NCBI GenBank assembly: GCA_003142095.1
Contig: PLON01000056.1
Coordinates: 1 to 48,862, forward strand
Reading direction: 5' to 3'
DNA length: 48,862 nucleotides
Source: Acidimicrobiaceae bacterium
Lineage (GTDB): Bacteria; Actinomycetota; Acidimicrobiia; Acidimicrobiales; RAAP-2
Shown: positions 7,343 to 15,521 of the stretch, piece by piece
Layout: each line of letters starts with the position of its first letter
How positions within the stretch are numbered: position 1 is the stretch's first letter
Notes under the pieces: model-generated
The model's database searches: none
Seen by the model: only the letters and a program-made list of their open reading frames with translations
Told to the model about the DNA's origin: nothing
Translations under genes and position numbers: made by a program

Positions 7343-7429
7343 TCCTCCTTTGGAAGCATCACAAAGGTCGCGAAGAGGGCAAGACCGCTCATTAACCCTC
7401 CAGGAGCGCGTCCGTCGACATTTTTAAAG

Positions 7430-7443
7430 CGAACAAGTGTTTG
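7430..7443. promoter_or_regulatory. LexA box (imperfect) at the lexA -35
   Basis: CGAACAAGTGTTTG matches the SOS consensus except for one base in the right half. It overlaps the predicted -35 of lexA (7441-7446). It faces the moxR promoter region as well, so it could also act on moxR. Confidence 0.75.
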
Positions 7444-7469
7444 AGTTCAGACAGTGAGTGGTGTATTCT
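7441..7469 (+). promoter_or_regulatory. Predicted lexA promoter
   Basis: TTGAGT (7441-7446) and TATTCT (7464-7469) are spaced by 17 bases. LexA boxes cover the -35 and the start site, as expected for autorepression. The start site would be near 7476. Confidence 0.7.
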
Positions 7470-7470
7470 A

Positions 7471-7484
7471 CGAACAACTGTTCG
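7471..7484. promoter_or_regulatory. LexA box at the lexA transcription start
   Basis: CGAACAACTGTTCG is a perfect palindromic SOS box directly after the -10 box and 17 bases before the lexA ATG. Together with the box at the -35 it fits LexA autorepression. Confidence 0.9.
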
Positions 7485-7501
7485 TTGCCCGAAGGAGCGC
7501 C

Positions 7502-8125
7502 ATGGCTGAAGTGTTGACCCCGATGCGTCGACAGATCCTGGAATTTATTGTGACCTGTCAACGCGAACGCAGCTTTCCACCGACCATCCGTGAGATCGGC
7601 GAACACGTCGGCCTGTCATCCTCGGCGACCGTGGCGAACCACATCACCGTTTTAAAGGACGCGGGCTACATCGAGAAGAATCCCCAGCAGCCGAGAACTC
7701 TGACCGTTCGACTCGACGCGGCGAACCCGGCACCGGAACAGCACATCCGCCATATCCCCTTCGTTGGTGACGTCGCCGCCGGCACCGGGGTCCTCGGCCT
7801 CGAGAGTACGCACGAGTTGATGTCGATCCCCGAACAGTTTGCTGGCCGTGGCGACAGTTACGTGCTTCAAGTTCGTGGCGATTCGATGATGGACGCCGGC
7901 ATACTGTCGGGCGACTTCATCGTCGTCGAACGTCAACAGACCGCACGCGCCGGAGAGATAGTCGTCGCTGGGATACCGGGTGACGAAGCAACGGTGAAGC
8001 GATTCTTCCCTCAGGGCTCGAGGATCATTCTTCAGCCCGAGAACTCGACGATGGAGCCCATGGAGTTTGACTCAGGAGAGGTCACCATCTTCGGGCGTGT
8101 TATTTCGGTGCTGCGCCACTACTAG
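7502..8125 (+). CDS. lexA: SOS repressor LexA
   Basis: 207 residues. A winged-helix DNA-binding domain (about 1-70; PPTIREIGEHVGLSSSATVANHITVL) is followed by the self-cleaving S24 domain. The cleavage site is Ala93-Gly94 (VAAGTG), the nucleophile is Ser128 in RGDSMMDAG and the general base is Lys166 in EATVKRF. RecA filaments on damaged DNA trigger cleavage. I chose the ATG at 7502 because GAAGGAG stands six bases upstream and the protein then begins exactly at the winged helix. Two LexA boxes overlap its promoter. It converges on dapE with 19 bases between the stops. The box sequences in this window match the CGAAC-N4-GTTCG operator of Gram-positive LexA. Confidence 0.98.
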   Translation: MAEVLTPMRRQILEFIVTCQRERSFPPTIREIGEHVGLSSSATVANHITVLKDAGYIEKNPQQPRTLTVRLDAANPAPEQHIRHIPFVGDVAAGTGVLGLESTHELMSIPEQFAGRGDSYVLQVRGDSMMDAGILSGDFIVVERQQTARAGEIVVAGIPGDEATVKRFFPQGSRIILQPENSTMEPMEFDSGEVTIFGRVISVLRHY

Positions 8126-8144
8126 AACCGTCTCGACGGGTCCG

Positions 8145-9194
8145 TCAGGCCAACCACTCGCGAAGAACTCGCTCAAAGGACTGAAGCTCCTCGAGCGTGA
8201 CTTTCTCATCACTTCGATGGGCCAGTAAGGGATCGCCGGCGCCAAAGTTGGTCGCTGGAATGTCGAGTCCTTGAAACGTCGCGACGTCGGTCCAGCCGGC
8301 CTTGCCCCGCGCCGGGACACCGGTCAATGCCACCAGTGCGGTGAGCCGCTCGTTTGTCAGCATCGGTGGCGCACTCGGCGCCCAGTCAACGGCCGTTAGC
8401 TCGTCGCCGTCTTCGAGAAGGTCCGCGAGAAACGATCGCAACCAGGCGACGGCTTCGTCACGCGAACGATCCGGGGCCACGCGATGGTTGATAGTGATCG
8501 CCGCCGCGTCAGGCACCACGTTCGGCGCCACTCCCCCTTCGACCTCAACCACCTGCAACTGTTCGCAGTACTCGACGCCATCGAGGTCGACAGTTCTTGG
8601 CTCATACTGCGCAACGCGCGTTATGACCTCCGCGATCCGGTGAATCGCGTTTCGCCCCGTGAACGGTCGGGCCGTGTGCGCTCGACGACCCACCACGTCG
8701 ACTCGAACTCGGAGCGTCCCTTGGCAGCCGGCCTCGACCACGCCCGCCGTAGGTTCAGCAAGTATTGCCACGTCGCCACGTACGAGGTCTGGTCGTAGTT
8801 CGATCAATTCGAGTAGTCCCGACTCCGCGCGCGATATCTCTTCACGCGCGTAAAAGATCCATGTGACCTCGATCGATCGTGGCTGCTCATCGAGCGCAAG
8901 GGCCAGCATGACGGCGAGCGAACCCTTCATGTCGCAGGCACCCAGGCCGCGAAGTTCGTCCCCGTCGACAACGGCGGCACTCGCGTCGCCCGGCACCGTG
9001 TCGAGGTGTCCGGCAACTATGACGCGCGTGGCGTGATGACCCGACGTGCGAGCAACGACGTTGTCACCCACCCGTTCCACCTCGAGAGACTGATTCGCGC
9101 GGAGGACGTTCTCGACATGGCTGGCCAATGCTGCTTCGTGATGACTCAGCGAACTGATCGACACCAATTCGTAGACGTCGTCGAGTCGACTCAC
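8145..9194 (-). CDS. dapE: Succinyl-diaminopimelate desuccinylase
   Basis: A 349-residue M20-family di-zinc amidohydrolase that releases succinate from N-succinyl-LL-DAP to give LL-DAP. Metal and catalytic residues are visible: His63 and Asp65 in AGHLDTVP, bridging Asp88 in ACDMKG, Glu118/Glu119 in YAREEIS, and a C-terminal His in LLAHRSDEKV. The dimerisation insert begins near GRRAHTARP. The length fits the actinobacterial DapE type. The GTG start overlaps the dapD stop (GTGA), giving translational coupling within hflX-dapC-dapD-dapE. Confidence 0.94.
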   Translation of the reverse strand: MSRLDDVYELVSISSLSHHEAALASHVENVLRANQSLEVERVGDNVVARTSGHHATRVIVAGHLDTVPGDASAAVVDGDELRGLGACDMKGSLAVMLALALDEQPRSIEVTWIFYAREEISRAESGLLELIELRPDLVRGDVAILAEPTAGVVEAGCQGTLRVRVDVVGRRAHTARPFTGRNAIHRIAEVITRVAQYEPRTVDLDGVEYCEQLQVVEVEGGVAPNVVPDAAAITINHRVAPDRSRDEAVAWLRSFLADLLEDGDELTAVDWAPSAPPMLTNERLTALVALTGVPARGKAGWTDVATFQGLDIPATNFGAGDPLLAHRSDEKVTLEELQSFERVLREWLA

Positions 9195-10018
9195 GTCGAA
9201 ACGCCGTGATCGCGCAGTACGTCGTTGAGGGCCACCTTGTTGTGACGCTCACCTTCACTCAATCTTTTGATGATCAACACACTCGGGAGAAAGAACTCGC
9301 CGCCCGGATACTCGCGACGCCGACTCGCTGACACCGCCACGCAGTAGTCGGGCACGTAGCCTCGCGACACTTCGTCGCCCGTCGCGGCGTCGATCACCGG
9401 AATGGAAGGGTTCAGAATCGTGCCCGCACCCAGCACCGATCCTCGTCCGACGCGCGCACCGTCCACGATCATGCACCGACTCCCGATGAAGGCGTCATCT
9501 TCAATGACAACCGGTACCGCGTTCGCGGGTTCCAACACTCCACCGATGCCGACCCCTCCGGCCAAGTGAACGTTGGCCCCGATGTGAGCGCAACTTCCCA
9601 CCGTCGCCCAGGTGTCGACCATGGTGCCCGGTCCGACCCAGGCCCCGATGTTGACGAAACTGGGCATCAGAATCACCCCGGGACTGAGGAAACTACCTCG
9701 TCGGGCGACCGCTCCCGGTACCACGCGCACGCCACGTCGCTCGTAGTCCGTCTTCAAATCAAGTTTGTCGAGGTATTCCAAGGGTCCGGCGTGGCTCGGT
9801 TCGAGACCGCGCAAGCGAAACAACAGCGAGATCGACTGTTTGATCCATTCATGCACGACAATCGATCCGTCGTCCGCAATATCACAGACGCGCACCTGTC
9901 CGTCGTCGAGCTTCGCAATGACGAGTTCGACGTCGCGTCGTGCCTCCACGTGATCGGGTGACATCTCCGCGATCTGCTCGTACCAGCGGCCAATGCGCGT
10001 TTCTAGATCACTCACCAC
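9191..10018 (-). CDS. dapD: Tetrahydrodipicolinate N-succinyltransferase, proteobacterial type
   Basis: 275 residues. It transfers succinyl from succinyl-CoA to tetrahydrodipicolinate in lysine/DAP synthesis. The N-terminal helical domain is followed by left-handed beta-helix hexapeptide repeats (IGAWVGPGTMVDTWATVGSCAHIGANVHLAGGVGIGG...). The blocks VRVVPGAVARRGSF, MPSFVNIGAWV and MVDTWATVGSCA resemble the roughly 274-residue E. coli enzyme, not the approximately 317-residue Mycobacterium type. Two consecutive GTG codons (10018, 10015) could start it. It lies 18 bases after dapC and overlaps dapE by four bases. Confidence 0.94.
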   Translation of the reverse strand: MVSDLETRIGRWYEQIAEMSPDHVEARRDVELVIAKLDDGQVRVCDIADDGSIVVHEWIKQSISLLFRLRGLEPSHAGPLEYLDKLDLKTDYERRGVRVVPGAVARRGSFLSPGVILMPSFVNIGAWVGPGTMVDTWATVGSCAHIGANVHLAGGVGIGGVLEPANAVPVVIEDDAFIGSRCMIVDGARVGRGSVLGAGTILNPSIPVIDAATGDEVSRGYVPDYCVAVSASRRREYPGGEFFLPSVLIIKRLSEGERHNKVALNDVLRDHGVST

Positions 10019-10036
10019 TTCATCGTACTTTGGGGC

Positions 10037-11140
10037 TTACGACGCTTCGAGACGCGCGGCGGCGAGTTCGAGTCGCTCGTCGGGTTGCACCACGGCGATA
10101 CGCACGTAGTCGCGGGCGCTGTCGCCGTAGAGTTCGCCCGGACTGACCACCAATCCGGAACGTTCCGCCAGGAGTGCGGCGAGTTCCCACCCGTCGAGAC
10201 CCTCCTTCGAGCACCACAAGTAAAACGCGCCCTCGGGCATCGGGGCGTCAACCTCGAGCGCCTTCAGCGCGTGACTCAAGAACTCGAGTCTCGACAGATA
10301 GCGCGAACGCTGCACCACGACGTGTTCGTCGTCGTTGTACGCGAGGGCGGCCGCCGCCTGGATGGGGCCGGGCACCATGAGACCCGCGTGCTGGCGGACA
10401 CTACGCAGGTACTTCACGATCTCGCGGTCCCCGGCATAAAAGCCCGCACGAAAACCGGCGAGGTTCGAGCGCTTGGAAATCGAATGGACCGCGAGGACGC
10501 CGTCATCACCGTGCTCGAGAATCGTTCTCGCCGGCGAGGTCCACGTGAACTCGCAGTAGCACTCGTCGCTCGCGATGAGGACGTCGTTTGTCCGTCCCCA
10601 CAGCGCTACTCCCTCGAGGTCGTCGAGAAACCCGCTCGGGTTAGCCGGAGAGTTCGCCCACAGTACGAGCGCGCGCTCGGCGTCACGTGGATCGATCGAT
10701 GAGACGTCGAGCTGTCCGTTCACCAGCGCGACCGGCACCGCACGCAGTCCGGCGAGCGTCGCGCCCATGGCGTAGGTCGGATAACTGACCGCGGGATAGA
10801 GCACGGTGTCGCGTTCGGGGCTTCGCAGGTGCAAGTAGCCCGCCAGCGACGCCACGAACTCTTTGGTTCCCACACACGCGGCGAGATCCCCCGGTGCCAC
10901 GGTGAGACCGAAGCGTCGATTTATCCACCCCGCCGCCGCGTCACGAAAGTCGGCCGTACCGGCGGACGGCGGATATTCCCGCGCGCCCACTCCCCGGGCG
11001 AGCTCCTCAATAACAAAGTCGGGCGGTGGATCAATAGGAGTACCGATCGAACAGTCGATGGCGCCCCCCTCGAAGGTTGACGCCGTGGCTTTTAGGCCGT
11101 CGAGACGTTCGTAGGGGTACGCCGGGGGTTGAAAACTCAC
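10037..11140 (-). CDS. dapC: Succinyldiaminopimelate aminotransferase
   Basis: A 367-residue fold-type I PLP aminotransferase. The PLP lysine is in SISKRSNLAGFRAGF, the conserved Asn is in WANSPANPSG, and Asp/Tyr are in IASDECYCEF. Length and form match actinobacterial DapC, which converts N-succinyl-2-amino-6-ketopimelate to N-succinyl-LL-DAP using glutamate. Its place directly before dapD and dapE settles the assignment. I chose the GTG at 11140, which overlaps the hflX stop as GTGA like other junctions here, over a GTG five codons earlier. Confidence 0.92.
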   Translation of the reverse strand: MSFQPPAYPYERLDGLKATASTFEGGAIDCSIGTPIDPPPDFVIEELARGVGAREYPPSAGTADFRDAAAGWINRRFGLTVAPGDLAACVGTKEFVASLAGYLHLRSPERDTVLYPAVSYPTYAMGATLAGLRAVPVALVNGQLDVSSIDPRDAERALVLWANSPANPSGFLDDLEGVALWGRTNDVLIASDECYCEFTWTSPARTILEHGDDGVLAVHSISKRSNLAGFRAGFYAGDREIVKYLRSVRQHAGLMVPGPIQAAAALAYNDDEHVVVQRSRYLSRLEFLSHALKALEVDAPMPEGAFYLWCSKEGLDGWELAALLAERSGLVVSPGELYGDSARDYVRIAVVQPDERLELAAARLEAS

Positions 11141-12414
11141 GCCGGGACTCGCCACTCGCTGAATCGCGCGGCGCCCACGCTGTCGAGCACCACGTGAATC
11201 AACACGCCGTCATCGTTCACGGATGTGTCGAGAACATCACCCTCGCGGTGTGCCGCCGCGAGGAGGTCGCCGCGATCGAGCGGCAGCTGCAACGTGAGCA
11301 CGCGATCGCGCGAGCGAAGCCGTTCGCCTACGACGCTGATCACCTCGTCGAGGTTGTCGCCGTTCTTCGCCGACACCCAGACCCCGTCGTAGATCTTCGC
11401 GAGATCCTTCGCGCGCGAACCGGGAACATCGGCTTTATTGAAAACCAGAAGCTCAGGGACGTGTTCGGCGCCAATCTCGATGAGCACGTCGCGCACTGCG
11501 GCGATCTGTTCCTCGGCGCGGTCGCTTGATCCATCAACGACGTGGACCAACAGGTCAGCCAACTGCACGGAGTTCAGCGTGCTCATGAACGCTTCGACGA
11601 GTTCATGAGGAAGGTTTGAAATGAAGCCGACCGTGTCGGTGAAGAGAACCGTTTCACCCCCGGGCAACTGGCGTTGTCGGGTGCGCGGGTCCAACGTCAC
11701 GAACAGGCGGTCTTCGACGTCGACGCCCGCGTGGGTGAGCGCGTTCAGCATCGACGATTTGCCCGCGTTGGTGTAACCGACCAGGGTCACTTCGCGATGG
11801 CGGCCGCGGTCACGTCCTTGGCGTTGGACTTGGCGGGTGCGGTCGATCTCCTTTAGCTCCTTACGGATACGGTGAATGCGCTGGACGAGGCGACGACGAT
11901 CAACTTCCAGTTGGGTCTCACCCGGGCCCCGCGTACCAATTCCACCGGCCTGTTGTGAGAGCGACCCACCGGCGCGACGAAGTCGCGGCAAGCGGTACTG
12001 CAATAACGCGAGCTCCACCTGCGCCTTACCTTCAGGCGTGCGAGCGTTCTGGGCGAAAATGTCGAGAATCACGGCGGTGCGGTCAATAGCCGTTCGTCCG
12101 AGAATCTTTTCCAGGTTGCGCTGCTGGGCTGGCGAGAGGTTGTCTTCAAAGACAACGGTGTCAGAGTCGAGGGCCAGACAGACGTCGCGTAACTCCTGGA
12201 CCTTGCCCGACCCCACGTAGGTTGCCGCATCGGGCGCGTCGCGACGCTGGACGACCCGCGCGACGACGTCAGCGCCCGCCGTATCGACGAGTAGGGCCAG
12301 TTCGTCGAGCTGTCGTTCGAGTTCTTCCTCACTCACGCCGGGAAATAGCACTCCGACGAGCACGATCTTCTCGCGAAAACTCCGATCAATAAGGGTGTCG
12401 GGTATGTACGTCAC
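11137..12414 (-). CDS. hflX: Ribosome-associated GTPase HflX
   Basis: 425 residues. An N-terminal HflX domain (about 1-200, with the glycine-rich SLSQQAGGIGTRGPGETQLE) precedes a GTPase domain with G1 GYTNAGKSS, G3 DTVGF and G4 NKAD. A basic region of about 30 residues (RKELKEIDRTRQVQRQGRDRGRHR) links the two. HflX splits or rescues stalled 70S ribosomes. The GTG start overlaps the dapF stop by four bases and its end overlaps dapC by four. dapF-hflX adjacency is usual in actinobacteria. Confidence 0.96.
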   Translation of the reverse strand: MTYIPDTLIDRSFREKIVLVGVLFPGVSEEELERQLDELALLVDTAGADVVARVVQRRDAPDAATYVGSGKVQELRDVCLALDSDTVVFEDNLSPAQQRNLEKILGRTAIDRTAVILDIFAQNARTPEGKAQVELALLQYRLPRLRRAGGSLSQQAGGIGTRGPGETQLEVDRRRLVQRIHRIRKELKEIDRTRQVQRQGRDRGRHREVTLVGYTNAGKSSMLNALTHAGVDVEDRLFVTLDPRTRQRQLPGGETVLFTDTVGFISNLPHELVEAFMSTLNSVQLADLLVHVVDGSSDRAEEQIAAVRDVLIEIGAEHVPELLVFNKADVPGSRAKDLAKIYDGVWVSAKNGDNLDEVISVVGERLRSRDRVLTLQLPLDRGDLLAAAHREGDVLDTSVNDDGVLIHVVLDSVGAARFSEWRVPA

Positions 12415-13184
12415 GCGTCAGGCCACTCCATGTCCGCGATGAACTGCACTGGACCACTGAGAGTAGCGTTCGAACCATCGAGTTTGACACGCAACGTGCC
12501 ACCAGGATTCACAACGGTGACAACGTCGCCGGCGAGTCCCGCCCGTCGAGCGAGGGCCGCCACGGCGCACGATCCGGTCCCGCAGGCGAGCGTCCAACCC
12601 ACACCGCGTTCAATTACGCGAATACTCAGGTGGTCGGGCCCGAGCACCGTGACAAACTCGACGTTCGCGCCCCCCACCTGCGCGGCAAGTTTTGCCGCGA
12701 GTTCTTCGCGCGCTAGATCGTTCCAACGTTCATCGTCGAGGACCGCGACGTGCGGGTTGCCCACGTTGGCCACTCCCCAGGCCCCTTCGATGTTGTCGCC
12801 GAAGATGACGTCACCCATATCGACGCTGGCCGATCCCGACGTCTCGCTGTCCATCGTTAGTCGGACGACTTTGAGACCCGCCACGGTCTGAACTTCGAGT
12901 TCGTTCTCGTCTGATTTCGTGACGCGTCGAACGGCGGCGGCGAGGCACCGTGCGCCGTTGCCCGACATCTCCGCGAGCGAACCGTCGGCGTTGTAGAGCG
13001 TCATCGACACCGGCTGATCGAGAACCGCCACGATGAGACCGTCGGCGCCGACGCCCGTCGCACGATGACAGATCGCGCGCACTAGATCGGGCGACCATGA
13101 GCCGCCTTCACCCGGGCGCTGGACGTCCACGAGGAAGTCATTTCCCGCGCCATGCCATTTTTGCAACGATCTCACAGTCACCAT
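12411..13184 (-). CDS. dapF: Diaminopimelate epimerase
   Basis: 257 residues. It interconverts LL- and meso-DAP through two catalytic cysteines, seen in MSGNGARCLAAA and LACGTGSCAVAA. The N-terminal KWHGAGNDFLV is the family signature. I chose the ATG at 13184, two bases after the miaA stop; a GTG at 13175 would give a slightly shorter N-terminus nearer the family norm. meso-DAP feeds both lysine and peptidoglycan synthesis. It is coupled to hflX downstream. Confidence 0.96.
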   Translation of the reverse strand: MVTVRSLQKWHGAGNDFLVDVQRPGEGGSWSPDLVRAICHRATGVGADGLIVAVLDQPVSMTLYNADGSLAEMSGNGARCLAAAVRRVTKSDENELEVQTVAGLKVVRLTMDSETSGSASVDMGDVIFGDNIEGAWGVANVGNPHVAVLDDERWNDLAREELAAKLAAQVGGANVEFVTVLGPDHLSIRVIERGVGWTLACGTGSCAVAALARRAGLAGDVVTVVNPGGTLRVKLDGSNATLSGPVQFIADMEWPDA

Positions 13185-13185
13185 T

Positions 13186-14121
13186 TCAGTCTCGCACGAA
13201 CCTATCGGCGTCACTCAGCACCTCGACCAGGCGACGAGCCGCGTCGTCGAGGTTCTGGAACCACTCCACCCGTGGGTCGCGGCGAAACCACGAGCGCTGA
13301 CGCCGTGCCAGTCGTCGGCTCTGCGTGATGGCGTCGCGCACGCACTCCTCGAGCGAAGCACCATCCTCGAGGTGTGACAGCAACCCGCGATATCCAACCG
13401 CCTGGCGCGCCGTGCGTCCGAGCCCGCCGGGGCGTTCGAGCAGACTCGCAACTTCGTCGAGCAGGCCGTTTTCCATCCAACGGTGAAATCGATGTTCAAT
13501 GCGTTCGTCGAGCACCTCGAGCTCCACGTCCAGTCCGACCTGGATCACGCGCACGGGACCGTAGCTCGTTAGTCCGTCGCCGTACGAGGAGAATGGTCTG
13601 CCCGCACCGAGAGTGACCTCGAGGGCGCGCACGATCCGACGTTCGTTGGTGCGTTCGATTCGACTCGCCGCAACCGGATCGAGCGCTTCGAGCTCGTCGT
13701 AGAGCGCAACGAGGTCGCTACCGACACGCTCGTCGAGCACGCGGCGAACCTCGGGGTAGCGCCCGGGTATGTCGAGATCATCGAGGACCGCCCGTCCATA
13801 GAGGCCGGTGCCGCCGACGAAGAGAGTCCGGCGTCCCTCACTCCAAATCTGTTCGGTAGTCGCGCGCGCGTCGCGTTGAAACTGCGCGACCGTGAACTCC
13901 TCGCTCGGCTCGACGAGGTCGAGCAGGTGGTAAGGAACTTCGGCGCGCTCGCTCGGCGTGGGTTTGGCCGTCGCGATATCCATCCCGCGATACACGCACA
14001 TGGCGTCGACACTCACGATGTCGACCTCACCGCTTTCGAGGGCGAGGTGATGAGCCAGCGCCGACTTCCCCGCGGCGGTCGCCCCGACGAGCGCGACCGC
14101 CGGACCGCCAAGGGATGTCAC
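13186..14121 (-). CDS. miaA: tRNA dimethylallyltransferase
   Basis: 311 residues. It prenylates A37 of tRNAs that read UNN codons (i6A). The P-loop GATAAGKS is at about 13-20. VDAMCVYRGMDIATAKPT matches the DSxQxYxxxDIGTAKP block with Ala-Met-Cys-Val in place of the common Ser/Gln residues. VGGTGLYGRAV and the zinc-finger-like insert region follow. The GTG start overlaps the miaB stop (GTGA), so the two enzymes that make ms2i6A are translated together. Confidence 0.95.
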   Translation of the reverse strand: MTSLGGPAVALVGATAAGKSALAHHLALESGEVDIVSVDAMCVYRGMDIATAKPTPSERAEVPYHLLDLVEPSEEFTVAQFQRDARATTEQIWSEGRRTLFVGGTGLYGRAVLDDLDIPGRYPEVRRVLDERVGSDLVALYDELEALDPVAASRIERTNERRIVRALEVTLGAGRPFSSYGDGLTSYGPVRVIQVGLDVELEVLDERIEHRFHRWMENGLLDEVASLLERPGGLGRTARQAVGYRGLLSHLEDGASLEECVRDAITQSRRLARRQRSWFRRDPRVEWFQNLDDAARRLVEVLSDADRFVRD

Positions 14122-15512
14122 GACGAGAGAAGGGGAACGCGAACTTTGTGGCGCGGGGCACGCAACACTTCGTGCAACTCCCCGAGTAAGTAGTACGGCG
14201 CGCCGTAGGTGACGTCGACACTCGCGAGAGATCCCGCGCGCAGCGGAGCGTCGCTCACCGGAAAGTGAATTAGCTTGCCTTGACGGGTGCGACCCGAGAG
14301 CATCTGATCGTTGCGACGCGAGGGCCCTTCGACCAGCACCTCTTCGCGCAGCCCCACCCGGGCGCGGTGTCCACGCAGCGCCGAGCGATCGGTGACATCC
14401 TTCAGGCGCTCAAAGCGCTCCTTGATGACCTCGCTCGCCACGAAGGAGTCGCCCATCTGCGCAGCGCGCGTTCCCTCACGGGGAGAAAAAATGAACGTGT
14501 AGGCGAGATCGAATTCGCAGGCGGCGACGACCTCGAGCGTTTCGTCGAACTCGCGATCGCTCTCACCGGGAAAGCCCACAATGAGGTCGGTCGTCACGGC
14601 GAGGTCAGGTATCGCGGCGCGCGCGGCTTCGAGTTTCTCGACGTAGCGTTCGACCCGGTACCCCCGGCGCATCGCGGCGAGGACGCGATTTGAGCCGGAC
14701 TGCAGGGGCAGATGCAGTTGGTTGCAGACGTTTGGTGTTTCGGCCATCGCGCGGATGGTCTCGGGGCGTAAGTCCTTGGGGTGAGGACTCGTGAAGCGCA
14801 CGCGCTCGATGCCGTCGACCTCACCGAGCGCACGCAACAGCTCGGCGAAGAGCGGCCGTCGCCCAGTGATGTCACGCCCGTAGGAGTTGACGTTCTGGCC
14901 AAGCACGGTGATCTCGGTGACGCCCGATGTGGCGAGCATGGAGGCCTCGGCGAGGAGATCTCCCATGGGTCGGCTGATTTCGCCGCCGCGCACGCTCGGC
15001 ACAATGCAGTACGCGCACGTGTTATCGCAACCCGTTTGAATGGTCATCCACGCGGCGAAGCCGAGCTCGCGCGCGGCGTAGAGGGCCGGGGCCATGTCGC
15101 GACTGGTCACGGGATCCGGAGCGTCGAGGATCTCCATCAACGGGCCTTCGCTCGCCGAACGGCGCAGCAGCGACGGCGCCGCGGCCAGGTTGTGGGTGCC
15201 AAAGACGACGTCAACCCAGTTCGCTCGCTCGAGGATGCTCCCGCGATCCTTTTGGGCCATGCATCCGCCGACGGCGATCTGCATACCCGGACGCGACTCC
15301 TTTAAGGCCTTCAGTTGCCCGAGGGCGCTGTAGAGCTTCAGGTCGGCGTTCTCTCGAATCGTGCACGTGTTGAGCACCACAACGTCGGCCTCGGCGTCGT
15401 TGGCGGCCGCGACGAGTCCGTCGGCGACCAGCAGTCCCGCCAGGCGCTCGGAGTCGTGTTCGTTCATCTGACAGCCAAAGGTGCGAATAGCGAAAGTACG
15501 CGGCTTTACCAC
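14118..15512 (-). CDS. miaB: tRNA-2-methylthio-N6-dimethylallyladenosine synthase
   Basis: 464 residues. The N-terminal UPF0004 domain carries three cluster cysteines (FGCQMN, NTCTIRE, GGCMAQ). The radical-SAM motif GCDNTCAYC holds the second 4Fe-4S cluster. A C-terminal TRAM domain (about 385-450) binds tRNA. The enzyme methylthiolates i6A37 made by MiaA, the next gene. It starts at GTG 15512, nine bases after the exporter gene. Confidence 0.96.
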   Translation of the reverse strand: MVKPRTFAIRTFGCQMNEHDSERLAGLLVADGLVAAANDAEADVVVLNTCTIRENADLKLYSALGQLKALKESRPGMQIAVGGCMAQKDRGSILERANWVDVVFGTHNLAAAPSLLRRSASEGPLMEILDAPDPVTSRDMAPALYAARELGFAAWMTIQTGCDNTCAYCIVPSVRGGEISRPMGDLLAEASMLATSGVTEITVLGQNVNSYGRDITGRRPLFAELLRALGEVDGIERVRFTSPHPKDLRPETIRAMAETPNVCNQLHLPLQSGSNRVLAAMRRGYRVERYVEKLEAARAAIPDLAVTTDLIVGFPGESDREFDETLEVVAACEFDLAYTFIFSPREGTRAAQMGDSFVASEVIKERFERLKDVTDRSALRGHRARVGLREEVLVEGPSRRNDQMLSGRTRQGKLIHFPVSDAPLRAGSLASVDVTYGAPYYLLGELHEVLRAPRHKVRVPLLSS

Positions 15513-15521
15513 TTCTGTAGC

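Noticed and set aside
7039-7392. A frame starting MSGLALFATF with a good GGAGG upstream, overlapping the moxR start
   Set aside because: After the first 20 codons it is an out-of-frame, Arg/Cys-rich shadow of moxR. A short leader peptide cannot be excluded, but nothing supports it.
8126-8144. CCGTC-TC-GACGG inverted repeat between lexA and dapE as a shared terminator
   Set aside because: Only five base pairs with a two-base loop and no T-run on either side.
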